DNA from: Marisa cornuarietis
Lineage: Eukaryota; Mollusca; Gastropoda; Architaenioglossa; Ampullariidae
Assembly: GCA_004794655.1 (NCBI GenBank)
Contig: SMMW01000009.1
Coordinates: 208,501-272,500 of the forward strand
Length of the DNA: 64,000 nt
Direction of reading: 5' to 3'
A program made the position numbers and the translations under genes. The notes under the pieces are model-generated. The model saw only the letters and a program-made list of their open reading frames with translations, was not told the origin of the DNA and did no database searches. The first letter of the stretch is position 1. The number at the start of each line of letters is the position of its first letter. Positions 48,001 through 60,100 of this stretch are shown here, in pieces.

Positions 48001-49311
48001 GCTGCAAAAAGTTTTGATAATTAGTAACCCCACTTAGTAAGTATCAGGCATCAGCAATCAATTCCAGATGTAGATTTTTCTTCTTATAATTATTATTATT
48101 ATTATTATTGAAAAGACATCATCCTTCTTTACCACCAGATCTCCACCAACATTTAACTTGGCACTAAAAGTAAATTTGCCAGCCCATTAATTTTCGGTTG
48201 TCAAAACATTTCTGAAATTCAATGAGTTCGGATGGGCAAGTGGTCAATAACATTTTGCAGGTTCTTTTGTAGTTTTTTTGTTTACATACTAGGATTGTAG
48301 AGATTCCCCACTGTTCTTTTTTTAACAACAAAATAGCTGTGATTACTCTTACAAAAGCATTATTAAACTTCATTACATTAACTTTGACTGACACATTCTT
48401 CTTTTCGCCTTATTCCTTTCTCAGTTCACAAGTTTTTGCTCTTTAACATTATGGTCCTGCCTCGCTGTGAGACATGATAGATGTCTCGATTGTAGACATT
48501 TTTATTGTATTGTCGGGGGTTAAGGAGGGTCTCATTTCCTTCCCACCCCCAACACCACCAGTCCACCTTTTTTCACCTGTCAATTCATTTCTATCTCGCT
48601 TGGGGTGAAGGCGGGTGCTCTTGCCCGGTCGTAAGAACTCCATGACATCCATCCCATCCCACAGAAAAGAAAAAAAAAGAACTTTTTTTGTTCCAAATGC
48701 GGAAATCCGCCGACAGCTCTCTCTCTCTCTCTTATGTGCCCGTGAATTTCCGCAATCAGTTTCAGTTGACAACTGCGTATTTTTACAGACTAGAAGAAAA
48801 TTACTAAAGAAAAACTGAAAAATGGGTTATGTAATGTCTTCTTCGAAACCTCACCTTGTATAATTTCAGTTAAATTAAGAGATGCATCTGCTTTTTTTCG
48901 AAATGTCAACCGTTAGTCAAAATGTCAATATGGTGTTTACCTTGGTCTGGATTTCATAGATCGAAATTTAGCAATTCCGCTCTTGTTATTCTAATGCGAA
49001 AATACTTATTAAATATCAGTGAGATCCAAATATCTGCAGCTGCTACGAAAAAGTAACGATTTCCGAGACTATGTCACCATAAGTTTAGTAATATAAAATA
49101 TCTGAGGTTACAATACACATCTGCCATTTTCCCCCATTTGATATTCTGGATTTTTCTTCCCACCCATTAACCCAGTTGTCGCTTCTAGAAAACCAGCTTC
49201 CAAGTCAGGAACACACTAGATATTAGATAAACTATTTAGACAATATCTGTAATTTCACAAAATTACTTACGCAAAAAAAGGATCATTATCGAAGAATGAA
49301 CTACTCAACAT
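45008..49311 (-). CDS. MLF: Myeloid leukemia factor (MLF) family protein, complete
   Basis: Adaptor protein that moves between nucleus and cytoplasm and works with chaperones and transcription regulators in animals. Four exons: 49271-49311, 47800-48001, 45468-45753, 45008-45162; 684 bases, 227 residues plus TGA. It starts MLSSSFFDNDPFFADHRQHM, the usual MLF opening. The family core lies at about residues 104-160, with APGGVKETRK, then SGVEKMAIGHHIGDRGHV and NQEYINLDE. The C-terminus is strongly basic (EYRRRRERSDRGR, then LSLPAPSTK). The 14-3-3 binding motif RSxSxP found in human MLF1 after the first helix is not seen; FRDFGFPSGG stands there. All junctions are GT-AG and in phase. It is head-to-head with cyclin L. 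Introns hold a piggyBac-like MITE and a repeat shared with its own upstream region. Confidence 0.94.
46225..46440. repeat. Dispersed repeat, copy A (MLF intron)
   Basis: Segments such as GTGATCCGTACATTTCTTTA and CATAAAAATGACACAAAATA recur in the same order and orientation at 49985-50232. Middle parts differ, with an insertion in copy B. Confidence 0.75.
46504..46743. mobile_element. piggyBac-like MITE, copy 2 (240 bases)
   Basis: It matches 30959-31199 along its whole length, with about fifteen differences by eye, and has the same inverted ends. The right flank is TTAA (46744-46747); the left flank is GTAA (46500-46503), one base off the expected TTAA. It lies in an MLF intron. Confidence 0.88.
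47255..47335 (-). repeat. tRNA-like SINE fragment
   Basis: On the minus strand, GCAGGTAGAGCATGGTGGTG is followed by a B-box-like GGTTCAATACCTGGG. Too short and altered to be a working tRNA gene; no acceptor stem could be paired. Confidence 0.5.
47579..47606. repeat. (GT)n microsatellite
   Basis: Pure GT run in the intron before MLF exon 45468-45753. Confidence 0.95.
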
Positions 49312-49984
49312 CCTGCTTTTTTCGTGCACTAATTCGGTCGCTGGCCTACGTTTTGGGAGATGACACAATAGTGTACTTGCAAGGTGTCGGCTCCGTCACC
49401 AAGCGATGTGTACACGTCATGTAGCAGCGCCAATCAGCAGCGGCATTCTAAAGCATTTTCTCGAGGATTCGCGAAAAAAAGTTTTAGCGTTCTTCGTCAA
49501 TGTACGGATATTTCCATATATGGCAGTTCTCGTCTGTCTCCGTCAAACATCGGACTGTGTACATTTCTTATTTCTATAAACTGCATATGCGATTAGGCCG
49601 TACTATAATCTAAAAGGGGTAATCATGCATAACGTGACAGGCTTGATGGTTCATGGCTTTCTGTGATTTCTTACTGACAGCTCGCTAAAACTCCTTTTAT
49701 GCTTAGGTTCTCTCTGTGTGGTTCATAAATTAAGAGATATTTTGTGTCATTTCGTTCAACATATAAAGTTTTATAAATAGCATGTCTCGTGAGATTAGAA
49801 AGAAAGTATTTGAACTGCTGCGCATTACACGTAATAATCAACACGTAATCTAGCTATTCCAACAGTAATCTAAATGGAGTACTTAAAGACCAAATAAAGC
49901 TTAATTCTTTCCAAGTTTTTATATCTTCATTCGAATATATGCATGAGGCATCCGGCCTTAACTGTAATAATAATTAAAGTCATA

Positions 49985-50232
49985 TTCTAAAACAAAACAA
50001 ACAAACAAACACGTACGTAAACAATAGGTGATCCGTGCATTTCTTTAAAAACTCGTCATTTTAATTCTTTGTCCAATTGCAGCCCCCCGCTCCCGAAAAA
50101 AACTATCGAAAGGAGTCAAATTAAGTTTTCTACATTATAACTATGTAGTACACAGAACATAAAAATGATACAAAATATAATACGACGTATTTATAAATCT
50201 AATAACATATTCTTTCGTCCAGTTGTGTACTG
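49985..50232. repeat. Dispersed repeat, copy B (upstream of MLF and cyclin L)
   Basis: Counterpart of 46225-46440; shared blocks include GTGATCCGTGCATTTCTTTA and TCTAATAACATATTCTTTCG. It starts after an (AAAC)n run. Confidence 0.75.
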
Positions 50233-50336
50233 TACGTATTACAACAACAAACAAACAAAATCATGGCGTATGCTTTTAGCCAGCCACACATTTTTGCTGG
50301 CAATCTGGTGCCACACAATCTCTAGACGTCGCCTTT

Positions 50337-50402
50337 GCCTCGTCAGAGAGAATAGATAATCTATAGAATAGATTATAGATTATCTATTCTCTCTGGCCTC
50401 GT
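50337..50402. repeat. Perfect inverted repeat with flanking direct repeats
   Basis: Two perfect 21-base arms (50344-50364 and 50375-50395; CAGAGAGAATAG...CTATTCTCTCTG) enclose a 10-base loop. The unit is bordered by perfect 7-base direct repeats, GCCTCGT, at 50337-50343 and 50396-50402. Confidence 0.9.
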
Positions 50403-50689
50403 AAAAACGACATATCTTCAATGAAAGTTGACGTTTTATTCTATGAATTCCAATAACGTGTTAACTCTAACACGATAAAACGGATCGAGCAGTTTAATTG
50501 GTTTTACATTCTCTTTATCGTTTTTAGTACATGTATTATATTGACCATATAGCAATTTAAATGCTACTTATTCAGTTTAAAAATACGTTTTTTGGATTTA
50601 TGTATGTGCGCGTGTAAATATTCCCGTAAACTAGCTGTGAGCACTTTTTTTATATCGAAAATGGTTATAGTGTTTCCACTTAAAGGTGA

Positions 50690-50860
50690 TTTTGTCCTGT
50701 GAAGGGAAAGGGAGTGGGAGGAAACCGGAGTACCCGAAAAATACCTCCGACCGGCGACCATCAGCCCTGCTATGTCACATGCAAAAAGTGTCCCGAGACA
50801 AGATCAGAACCCAGAACGGTGACAAGCGAGTGTTTTAGCTACCATAATGACGGTCGTAGT
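50690..50860 (-). repeat. tRNA-derived SINE
   Basis: On the minus strand, GGTAGCTAAAACACTCGCTT and GGGTTCTGATC form a tRNA-like head. The body then includes TACTCCGGTTTCCTCCCACT, a sequence common in SINEs of aquatic invertebrates. The head is shared with 2160-2290. Confidence 0.65.
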
Positions 50861-51104
50861 AAACCAAGCGATTTTTAAATAGGAAATAAGTTCGCTGCCA
50901 GCGTCTAGTTTTATCTGCGCAGAAGAGCTGAGTACAGCCATATCACACTGATTACATCGCGCTGTGCAATATAGTTACATATTACTCAATTTCATAAAAG
51001 AATCTAGTATAAGCAAAAGAATAAATTAAGAAAAAATCGGCGTTTTTCACAATTTTTCAGGGGTTTAAAAATTTATTTGAAATTAATTTTTTTCAACGAT
51101 ATCT

Positions 51105-54100
51105 ATGACGGAAGTGAAGCATGATGGGAAGTGGATGCGTAGCAATATCGTTTTCGCTGCAGAAAGAATGGCGGAGATGGGTACGCTTCCTCGTGATTTC
51201 AGCAGGGTTGTATTAACCCTCGAAAATGTTTTAATTCCTGATGAAAAGTTGCAGTTTACTCCTTCTATGACAGATGGTCTCGAGAAAGAAACTGAAACTG
51301 ATTTGAGAATTCTCGGTTGTGAACTTATCCAGACTGCAGGAATTTTGTTAAAATTGCCTCAGGTGAGTCAATATCAATATGGCGGACAACTGTTCGTAGC
51401 GTAAAAGATTTGGTGTTTTCTGCTGCATGTATTTTAAATTTTTGCGAACAGATAACATAGAGCAAAGTATTGAACGTGCAATACTTTACTTTTGATTTGT
51501 ACGAAAATATTTACTCAAGCGAGAGCTTCAGGCTGAATTGTAAAGGGGCATATATTGAGTGTACTGGTGCAGTCAAAATGCACATGATAAAATAGGTCAC
51601 TACTTTAGAGTTGATTAAATCTGTATATTTCTGAATACGTGTCGTTCCTCAACGAATTATGTCAATCGAAATATTGTCTTGTTTTTATTTGCTAACAGAA
51701 AACTTATCTGCTAGTTTCTTGCCTGATAGCTATCTCCAACGTACGCGTAGCTAAACGGGATTTGTTCACATATCACGTGGTACACACGTAAAAGTTGTCT
51801 GAATAACTTGAGGTAAAAGTTCTTATTTTAATTGCTTTTAAGTTTTCTCATTCTCGGAGGTCAGGTGTACAAACAGCAAGACTATGGCGCCGTTCTAGCT
51901 TTGAATACGATGCTTTAAATGGGATTACGCTTTCTATATTTCAAGAACGCAACTGTATGGTTCCATTTTCCCTCCACAGACGGCTATGGCTACAGGACAA
52001 GTTGTTTTTCAGAGGTTTTACTATTCCAAGTCCTTCGTGAAACACAACATGGAGGTAAGCCCTATTTTGAAATTCCAGTACTTGCTTTTGAATGCACCTT
52101 TTAATAGCAATAATAATTTAATCAGGCATGAGAATTGAGAATCTTTATGGCAAAACCATGAACGTTTCAGCCAAAAAACAAATCACCACCAAAATTTGGC
52201 GTGGGGGGTGGAGATTTGACCCTAGGACCATATTGACCCACAGCTAGGCCTATATTTCGTTGCAACACTGAAAAGTCAGATCCTCCCTAAAGACGACTCT
52301 TACAGTAGTGAATAAATGTGATTTTTCTTCTTAAACAATCTTTTAAATTAAAGATTTTGTCATCATTTTATTGTGAACTTGTGTTTTGACCTTTTCTTAT
52401 TATTATTATGTGCAAAGGTGTCGCTGTTAAAGGACATCACAAGCGCTCTGCGAAAATCACTTGAAATAAAGTACAAAGTATCACAAAAACATGCTCCGGT
52501 TGTATTTTATGACAAAGGGGCATGAAAGATTTTTTATTAATATTTAAGTAGCGCCATCTGCACTAGCTGAAGTCAAAGAGAAAAGATGCAATCCTCGGTA
52601 AAAGAAAACTGATCGACACATTGTGCTGTTGCTGAATGTTCTCTTTGACACGCGGAGTTAATTTGTACTCGTGAAGGAAATCCTAAAGATAATGGCAACA
52701 AACGCCAGTGTATTCACTTTCTTCAGAGATGTGTATATACAGATCTCTGCTTTGTTCTAATGTGCCGTGAAAACTTCGTCCCCACACCGTTCTCAAGAAT
52801 TTGCTCAAAACATTTCAAAATCGATTGTTATCCAGTCACTTATACAGTACAAGTGTGTCTTAGACTTTCAGTAAAACAAAGAAATCTTATTCCCACAGCA
52901 GTGTTTACTATACAAAAGCATGGTATGTTAAAACGAACTACGGCTGCTGGTAAATCAAGCACCAGATATGCATCATAGACAGTTTCAACACCTTTTGGTC
53001 TACAAGTGACATCGTGTGACAGTCACAAACACATCATCAGTCGTATTTTTATCCAGCATAATGCTAAAAACAACTGACAGTGTGAGGGCACCATTGATGT
53101 GCGTGATCGAAACAGCTTTAAAAAAAACGTTAAAAAAATTGATGGTGATAAACATATAAGGAGCTTAAACAGAAACACCTGCCAGTATCAGTAAGTAAAT
53201 AGAACATTTTGCATGCAGCTAAATGAGGAAAAAAATCTGTTTACATCGATAAACATGTTTCCGACTATCATTTTATTTTTAATTGCACAAAGATCCTTAT
53301 CAGCAGTCAGTTGTAACTGTTCTTGCCCATTAAATTTCGATCTGATTGACTGACCAGTCTGTAGAATAAGTTCAATTTGAACCATTTAATTATTTTTTAA
53401 CTTCATTTGAAGCTTCTAAATAAAGTTCCAATCTGTAGGGCTGTATTCCAGATTCAGCTGTTTCATTTTTTTGGGCAAAAAGAAATGGCTTCTTGAACAC
53501 GACAACCTGAGCGATGTGTCTTCATTTGACTTGAAGACATGCACACTCGCTGTTACAAATACTTCGATCGCGTAAGAGAACCTCCAGCACATGAGAGTAC
53601 TTTTTTCCGCGCCTTCCTAGTTGCAGGTGAGAATGTCAATGTTTGAAGGCTTATATCTTTAAAATGAAGCATAATTATGTATTCATATTTTGGGAATTAT
53701 TATTTTAAAACAAACTTAACCCAATCATTAAGAAATGTTGTCCTTTAAGGTACTCCTTTAGCTTGAAGCACATTGCACTACAGTAGTGCACTGATACCAC
53801 TGCATAGCATAGCATATTGTTTGCATATTTACATTGTGTCCTCAGTGACCAATTCGTCTTTTAAGGTTGGTTTGGCTTTTCGATGTTGGGACGAAATGAT
53901 CTTACCTGAAACAAAATGGATAAAGGTGGGACGATATTTCATTCTGGTTTGTTGTGCACAAACCTGAGACTTTTAACTTGTTTTGGGATTTATTTTGGTT
54001 TTGAACAAGTAGTGCTTAGAAACTTTCAAGGGAGTTTTTGTGTTATTGACAGCTTTGTCCCAAATCAGTCCCAACTAGGTGTTCTAATCAACCGCACAAG

Positions 54101-57100
54101 ATTTAAAACATTTCACAATTTTTGTCAACAGTTTTCAATGCAGTCAACATTCTGTGACCCCTTTTGTGTTGGTGTGCCTTCCGTCTGTTTCAAAACAGTT
54201 AAATTGAAGCTTATATTGCAAAAAAAGACCGTGTTGGTCTTCAACCTGATTATTATAATGGGATTTAGGATTGTTTGATAATGCTATAGGTTACAAATCA
54301 TCTTTGAACCATTTTAGCCACTTTTCAAGGCCAGTTCTCATGCCTGTTTAACATGGTTCACGATAAGTACACTACTTTGCATCCAGCGGTGTCGTGCATC
54401 AGAGCAGTGGAGGTTTTGAAGGCATCTGGACAATGCAGGCAGGAAACTATCACAACAGAACTACAAATATTTAATAGCAAAATGATATCTGTGCAGGTTC
54501 TTGCAATGGCCTGCGTCAATCTGGCCTCCAAAATTGAGGAAAGCCCTCGAAGGGTGCGTGATGTAATCAATGTATTCCATCATATCAAGCAAGTACGTAA
54601 CAAGAGGTGAGTGGACATTCATTTCTGTAATATGGGACATCACTTATTTGGCATCAATAAAAAATAAAATTTTTCAATGTTAGAGCTATGGTATTTCAGC
54701 TTGGGTGACATGATAGTGACTACAGAGAAAAATATTAGGGCCTTTTCCAGTCTTTTATTTTGAAAGCCTTCCAAATTAATGTGCTCATTCCCCTATCCAT
54801 TTTTGTACCATGAGTGCATGGTGTGTAATGGGTAAGATCCTATTGAAGGCTTTGAGTTACACCCTCCAATAGTCCATATACCTCCCTTTCTGCTCTCATT
54901 CCTTTTCCAAACATCATTTAAGATGGGAACAGGTCGCTTATCCTGGGGCAAGCTGTCTTTCAAACAGCTTTTCTAAAAACCTTCCATGGTAAGCATTACC
55001 ATGTGAGCAGTTGCTTTATAAAAGAACTGTTTCAAAAGGAATCCAGAAACTCAGGTTATTGTTTGAGCTTGGCATACTTCCAGGAATTCAAACAGGGATT
55101 TCGGTAAGCAAAGTCATTAACTTGTTAATTCCCCCAGTAAATGAAAGATTGCTTTTTTATATTTTAAATTGGCCCAAGTCCTAGTCTAAGAAGGATGCTA
55201 GTTAGCGGTTTTTTTATATATATATAATAAACCTCCTTACAATCGACGTGATTGTTCTGGTATGATTCTCTTTAGATACGTATTCAGGCAAGTATGTGTG
55301 TTGATAGTTATAACTGGATGGTATTTTTTCTCTTTCTCTTGCCGGCCTGCACAGATGGTGGAGACTCCCTCCTAAATCTGGCATCATTAAGCACATAGCA
55401 CATCTGAAGCACTTCACAGATGCTTCTGTGCCCTTCCTGCCGCCTTAACCACCTATATGTGTTCCTGCAGGAAATGGTTTGTATGGAGTTCATGTGAAAG
55501 GACGGATGCACTGAGGTTTTGCCTGCATCTAGTATGATGGGTTTGCTGTGCTCTTAATGGTTGTTTTAAAAGTGTTAATGTTGTAAATAGTAATGCATTT
55601 CTTTTAATGCCATACATAAACCATGCTTTAATCGGTTAGTGATTCCAGCAACAATTTTCTGTGGGTGTTCTAATGGTACTGTTATGCCGGTGTACACTAC
55701 ATTTTAATAATCATGGTGACAAACCAGCACAAGGGCTTGTTTTGGAAATCCTATTTATTCTGAAGCATCATATCCACCAAGAGACGGTGTTGTACTACAT
55801 ATAAAATATCAAGATTTAATATTTTTGCGCAATGTGCACTTCCATATCCTTGCAAGTTTTATATTGCAAAGATAAAGTGAAATACTGATATGTTTTATGA
55901 GTGGGGTGCAGTATTGCACCCATTTTGCTTAGAATGTGTGACAAAGGAATTGTCGGTTCTCTATAATGCTGCTTTGTCAGGAATAATCTGCTGATGAGTG
56001 GTTTTGTTGTATTATCACATTTGGAAAGTTTGAAAAGTTGAGCTCAGTTAAAAGTATGGTGTACTTTAATTTGTATTCAGTTATCAGTGGTGATTATGCC
56101 TGCAAGTGGTTTCAGTCTATGTGACAGCGCCTGCCTATGATGGACAATGGCCAACTGAGGGTTGCTGTTTGGTGCATCAGGACATCGTACAAGATACAAG
56201 AACTTGCCTATAAATTTTGAAATGACTGGATGGGAAAAGTTGTTCATGAAAACAATCTGTTTTAATTATTAGGCTGCCACTAAGAGGAGCAGTGCAGTTC
56301 TGAAGAGGAAATAAACATAAATGAGGGTGTGTCGATGTTGCAGTTAGATAAACTGCAGCATCATTTCTATTGGTACTCTCTATAGCCTCTCATTGGTTTA
56401 ACTTGGTGTACTATATTTAATGTAGGTCTTCAGCTTTATTTTTTATTATTTTTTTAATTTTGTGTGTGTGATTTTTTGTTCACTTTGAGAGATGAAAGAA
56501 ACGTAAAATCTACTTACTCTTGTACTCCTTATGTTCACTTTTATTGAAATTCCCATTTAGGGAAGGGTGGGTTACGGGTGATATCAATGACCAAGGAGGA
56601 GCATGAATGTTGCAGCAGGATCAGATTACTGTTTGCCATTGATGGTTAAGTGTATGTAGAGTAAGATAATATTTTTTTTTTTAACTGTGGGTTTCTAAAT
56701 CTGAAAGCCCCAAAAATTCCTGAACATGCATAATGTTGCATATTGCCCATTCGTAGTAATGAGAAACTAGCTGTTTTTAATCCTTGTCAGAAATATGAGA
56801 CATGAAATAGTTTTTGTAATTTTGGTTTGTTGATGGAAAACAGTTTTTGTAATTTTGGTTTGTTGATGGAAAACACACTTCTTGAAAAAAAGAGATCAAC
56901 TGATGTGATGTCGGTGATGGGAGTTTCTTTGTTCTGGTATCAAAGGAAATGCTTTTTTTTTAAAGCCTGTTTTTGGTTTGCATTGAGGTACTATCACACT
57001 TCTGATTACCAAAAATCCATAGTGTTTTTACACACAACCATAGCTCTGTAATTACCCATCTAAATATGTAGTGGGAGATTGTGCGTATCCTTATCAAATG

Positions 57101-60100
57101 TTTCAGGATATACAGATGTTGACAACTAGAGTAGAAGTCTTTTTGCAGTTGAACGTAATATTTATAATCTGTGTTTTTGATTCAGTTCCAAACAAGTGAC
57201 AGGTGGGTTTCAGTTAAAGGGGATGTTTAGTAAATTATTTCATGTATTGCAGAAATGATCACAGGCTTAAAGTACAATTTAAGGCATGTGCTGCTTCCTG
57301 GTAACATGGTCATTTAGAGATCGGCATGATGTTGAGAAGTGATTTATCTAATTTTGTGTGAGATAGTGAGCTGTAAGTTAACTGATAAATTTTCACCTGA
57401 GGGTATGGGATACATGGATTTCAGAAGCTTGGAAAGCTGTTGCTCAGGATTTGTTAGTAGCTGACCACCAGTGGAGCATTGCGTTTGGACTCGATGGAGA
57501 CTGCAGAACTCTGCCAGTTTGTAATTTTTAATGACAGGATGTTCCAACGATCATCATTTTTGTGGGAAATGTGGTTGTTGCTCACTGCTATCCACAGAAA
57601 GGTGTGAGGCTTCGTGATGCCTTACCTACTCCCCTCTTTGGCTACACTTGTTTTGATTCCATATTAATCTTGATACATGTTGGTACTTTCGTTGTTCATA
57701 TAAGCAAATTTACTTGGTCTTAATGTTTGTCTTAACGTGACCAATCTGTACAAGGATGTACCAGAAAAGTGGCATATTTTGTGCGTTGTAGTTTATCCAT
57801 GAAATAACTTGCTCCATTATAGTAGTCCAGTTTCACATCAGTAAAGACATCAAAGTGTGTGAGAATGACAAATTTAGTCTTTTTTTGTGGTGAGCTAATT
57901 TTTTCGGTCGAGGGGAGTTTTATTTAGGCAGTTGAAAAAAATTTTTTTTTTAAATCTGTGTTATCAGCCAGTTGGTCGACCTTTGACTGGGACGTGTCAT
58001 TGGAGTAGCACATGGATAGATACAGTAGCTGATGGGTCATGCCACTCTTACCTAGGAAGCAGATCCTGTACAGGATGACCCTTCCAGTCTTTGACGTTCA
58101 TAAACCAGCTTCCTCTGGCCACCATGGCATAGACTACTCTCCAAGGTACCTTTAAGGATCGTCTTCAACAAGGTGTCTTGCCAGGTCACATGGTCAAAGA
58201 AAACCAGCTTACGTCACTTTAATTGTTGAAAGTAAAGGTTTCTGGTGTCCTACGAATGTGGCAGTTTTGTTTTGTACAAAGTCGATGGTTCTATGTTCTC
58301 TGTGTGAGATCCAGAGCAGCCTCTTCAGCCACCTGCTCTTGAATGCCTGGGTTCTCCTTTCTGTTTCGGCAAGCCAAATTCACGTGTCACATTCATAGAG
58401 CAGGATTGGCAGGGATTTGTACTTGGTCGTTAACCTTACCCTATGACTAGCTTAGAGATGTGGAAAGTAGAGTGGTGCAGCAAACTTCCCATGGTTAACC
58501 CAGCTGGCAGGAATGGGTACCTGACTCCATAGAAGGGGAATGTAGGCAAGCAAGGGAGAGAAGATGGGCTCAGCCCTCACATAAAGCTGGTCCCGAGAAA
58601 AGTGAGGTCCCTAACACCTCATCCCTAATGAACTGGAAAGGTGTTTTCATTTCTTATCCATAGCCTACCTAATATGATGTATTAGTCTACCAAGGCAGTG
58701 TCTTGTGTTGCATAGAACAGACCAAAGTTGTCTGCCGGCAATTGGTTTTTGACTAGCACTTTTTTTTTTTTTGGCAGTGTTTGTTTAGGCATACCTTTTT
58801 CCTGACTTGTTTTGAGCCCTGCAAAGGTTTTTAACCACATTACTAGTTGCGTATTGTATGCTTAGAGAATTTGTTTATCGTGAAAAGTGATTTTTCTTAT
58901 TATGAAACGTTTTGCCTGGTTATGCTGCATCATGAATAAGAATTCTACTTCCTTTGTTTGCATTTTTCTTCATAACATTTTGGACAGTTGTACAATATAA
59001 GTTATCTGTTGTTTTTTTATAGAAAAATTTCATTGGTTCTGGGCTTGAATTTTTTTATTGCTGCAGTGACTGATTACCAACAAGGTTTCAACAGCCAAGA
59101 ATAGCCCTGGCTACCTGTCAAAAAAAGTTAAAGCATCTTTGTTGAGTAATTGAACACTTTGGATTGAGATGATTACAATTAATTCACAGTACCTGGGGTA
59201 TTTTTACATTTTGTGACAAACAGAGCATCCTTTATTGCAGGATAGTTATTTACAATTGACATGCTAAAAATGTGTAAATGCTCCGTCAGTGATGTCAGTT
59301 TGTGTCCACATGGCTCTTGTATTTGTAATAACTTGAAACTAGTGTAGGTATTGAAATTTGTACACATCTTTTCAGTAAGCTTTTAGATGCCGGAGAATAC
59401 AGTATTTGATAAAATTAGTAACTTTTCCTATTCACTTTAATCTTGGCACATTTCCTACTGCCAATCTACTGATGCATTTTCTTGGTTTTTCTCTCCCATT
59501 TCATTTTCTGAAATGGCATCATTGATCCTCACTTACATCCTTTATACAGCTTGTATGGTCTCGTCCCATTACTGTCATTGTTCATTTGCTTTTTGCGAAC
59601 AGACAGTAAGGGCTGCTTAAGCTGAAAAGTGTTAATTTACAGGTTTTGAGACATGTTGTGAGAAAGAAGACTCATACTTACATATGCATATCATGATGGT
59701 TTGTATTGCTTATTACACTGTTTTATCGAACTTGCACTACTGAAGAAATAATTGTAGCAAGCAAACTCATCATATTGGTTCAGGAAGAACCCGTGGTCAT
59801 GAATGGTAACTTGCCTGAATACGTATTATCAAATAAGCTATGTGTTTGCTCCCCCAGTCCCCAAAAAACCTTGAACTTGTCACACCAGTTTGCTTTTTTT
59901 GCAAAATTGTTCCCCATATCCAGTACAACACATAGCTAATCACTTCTCTTATGGGATTTCAGTGGCACTTACTAACATGATAAAAAGTGACAAGATGAAA
60001 CATTTTGATTTTTGTTTTTTCGTTTGGTAGGAACATTCATCCACTGGTCCTTGATCAAAACTACATCAACTTGAAGAACCAAGTAATAAAAGCTGAACGT

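Larger units (their letters stand above)
49312..51104. promoter_or_regulatory. Upstream region between divergent MLF and cyclin L
   Basis: It separates the two start codons by 1.8 kb and should hold both promoters. It also carries copy B of a dispersed repeat (49985-50232), a 52-base perfect palindrome (50344-50395) and a SINE (50690-50860). No clear TATA box was found. Confidence 0.5.

Noticed and set aside
48449..48772. 107-codon minus-strand frame in the first MLF intron
   Set aside because: Low-complexity arginine/serine content, no splice support and not part of the MLF frame.
54353..54496. Extra cyclin L exon upstream of 54497
   Set aside because: It is open by chance; the acceptor at 54496 joins exon 2 directly and matches the family sequence.
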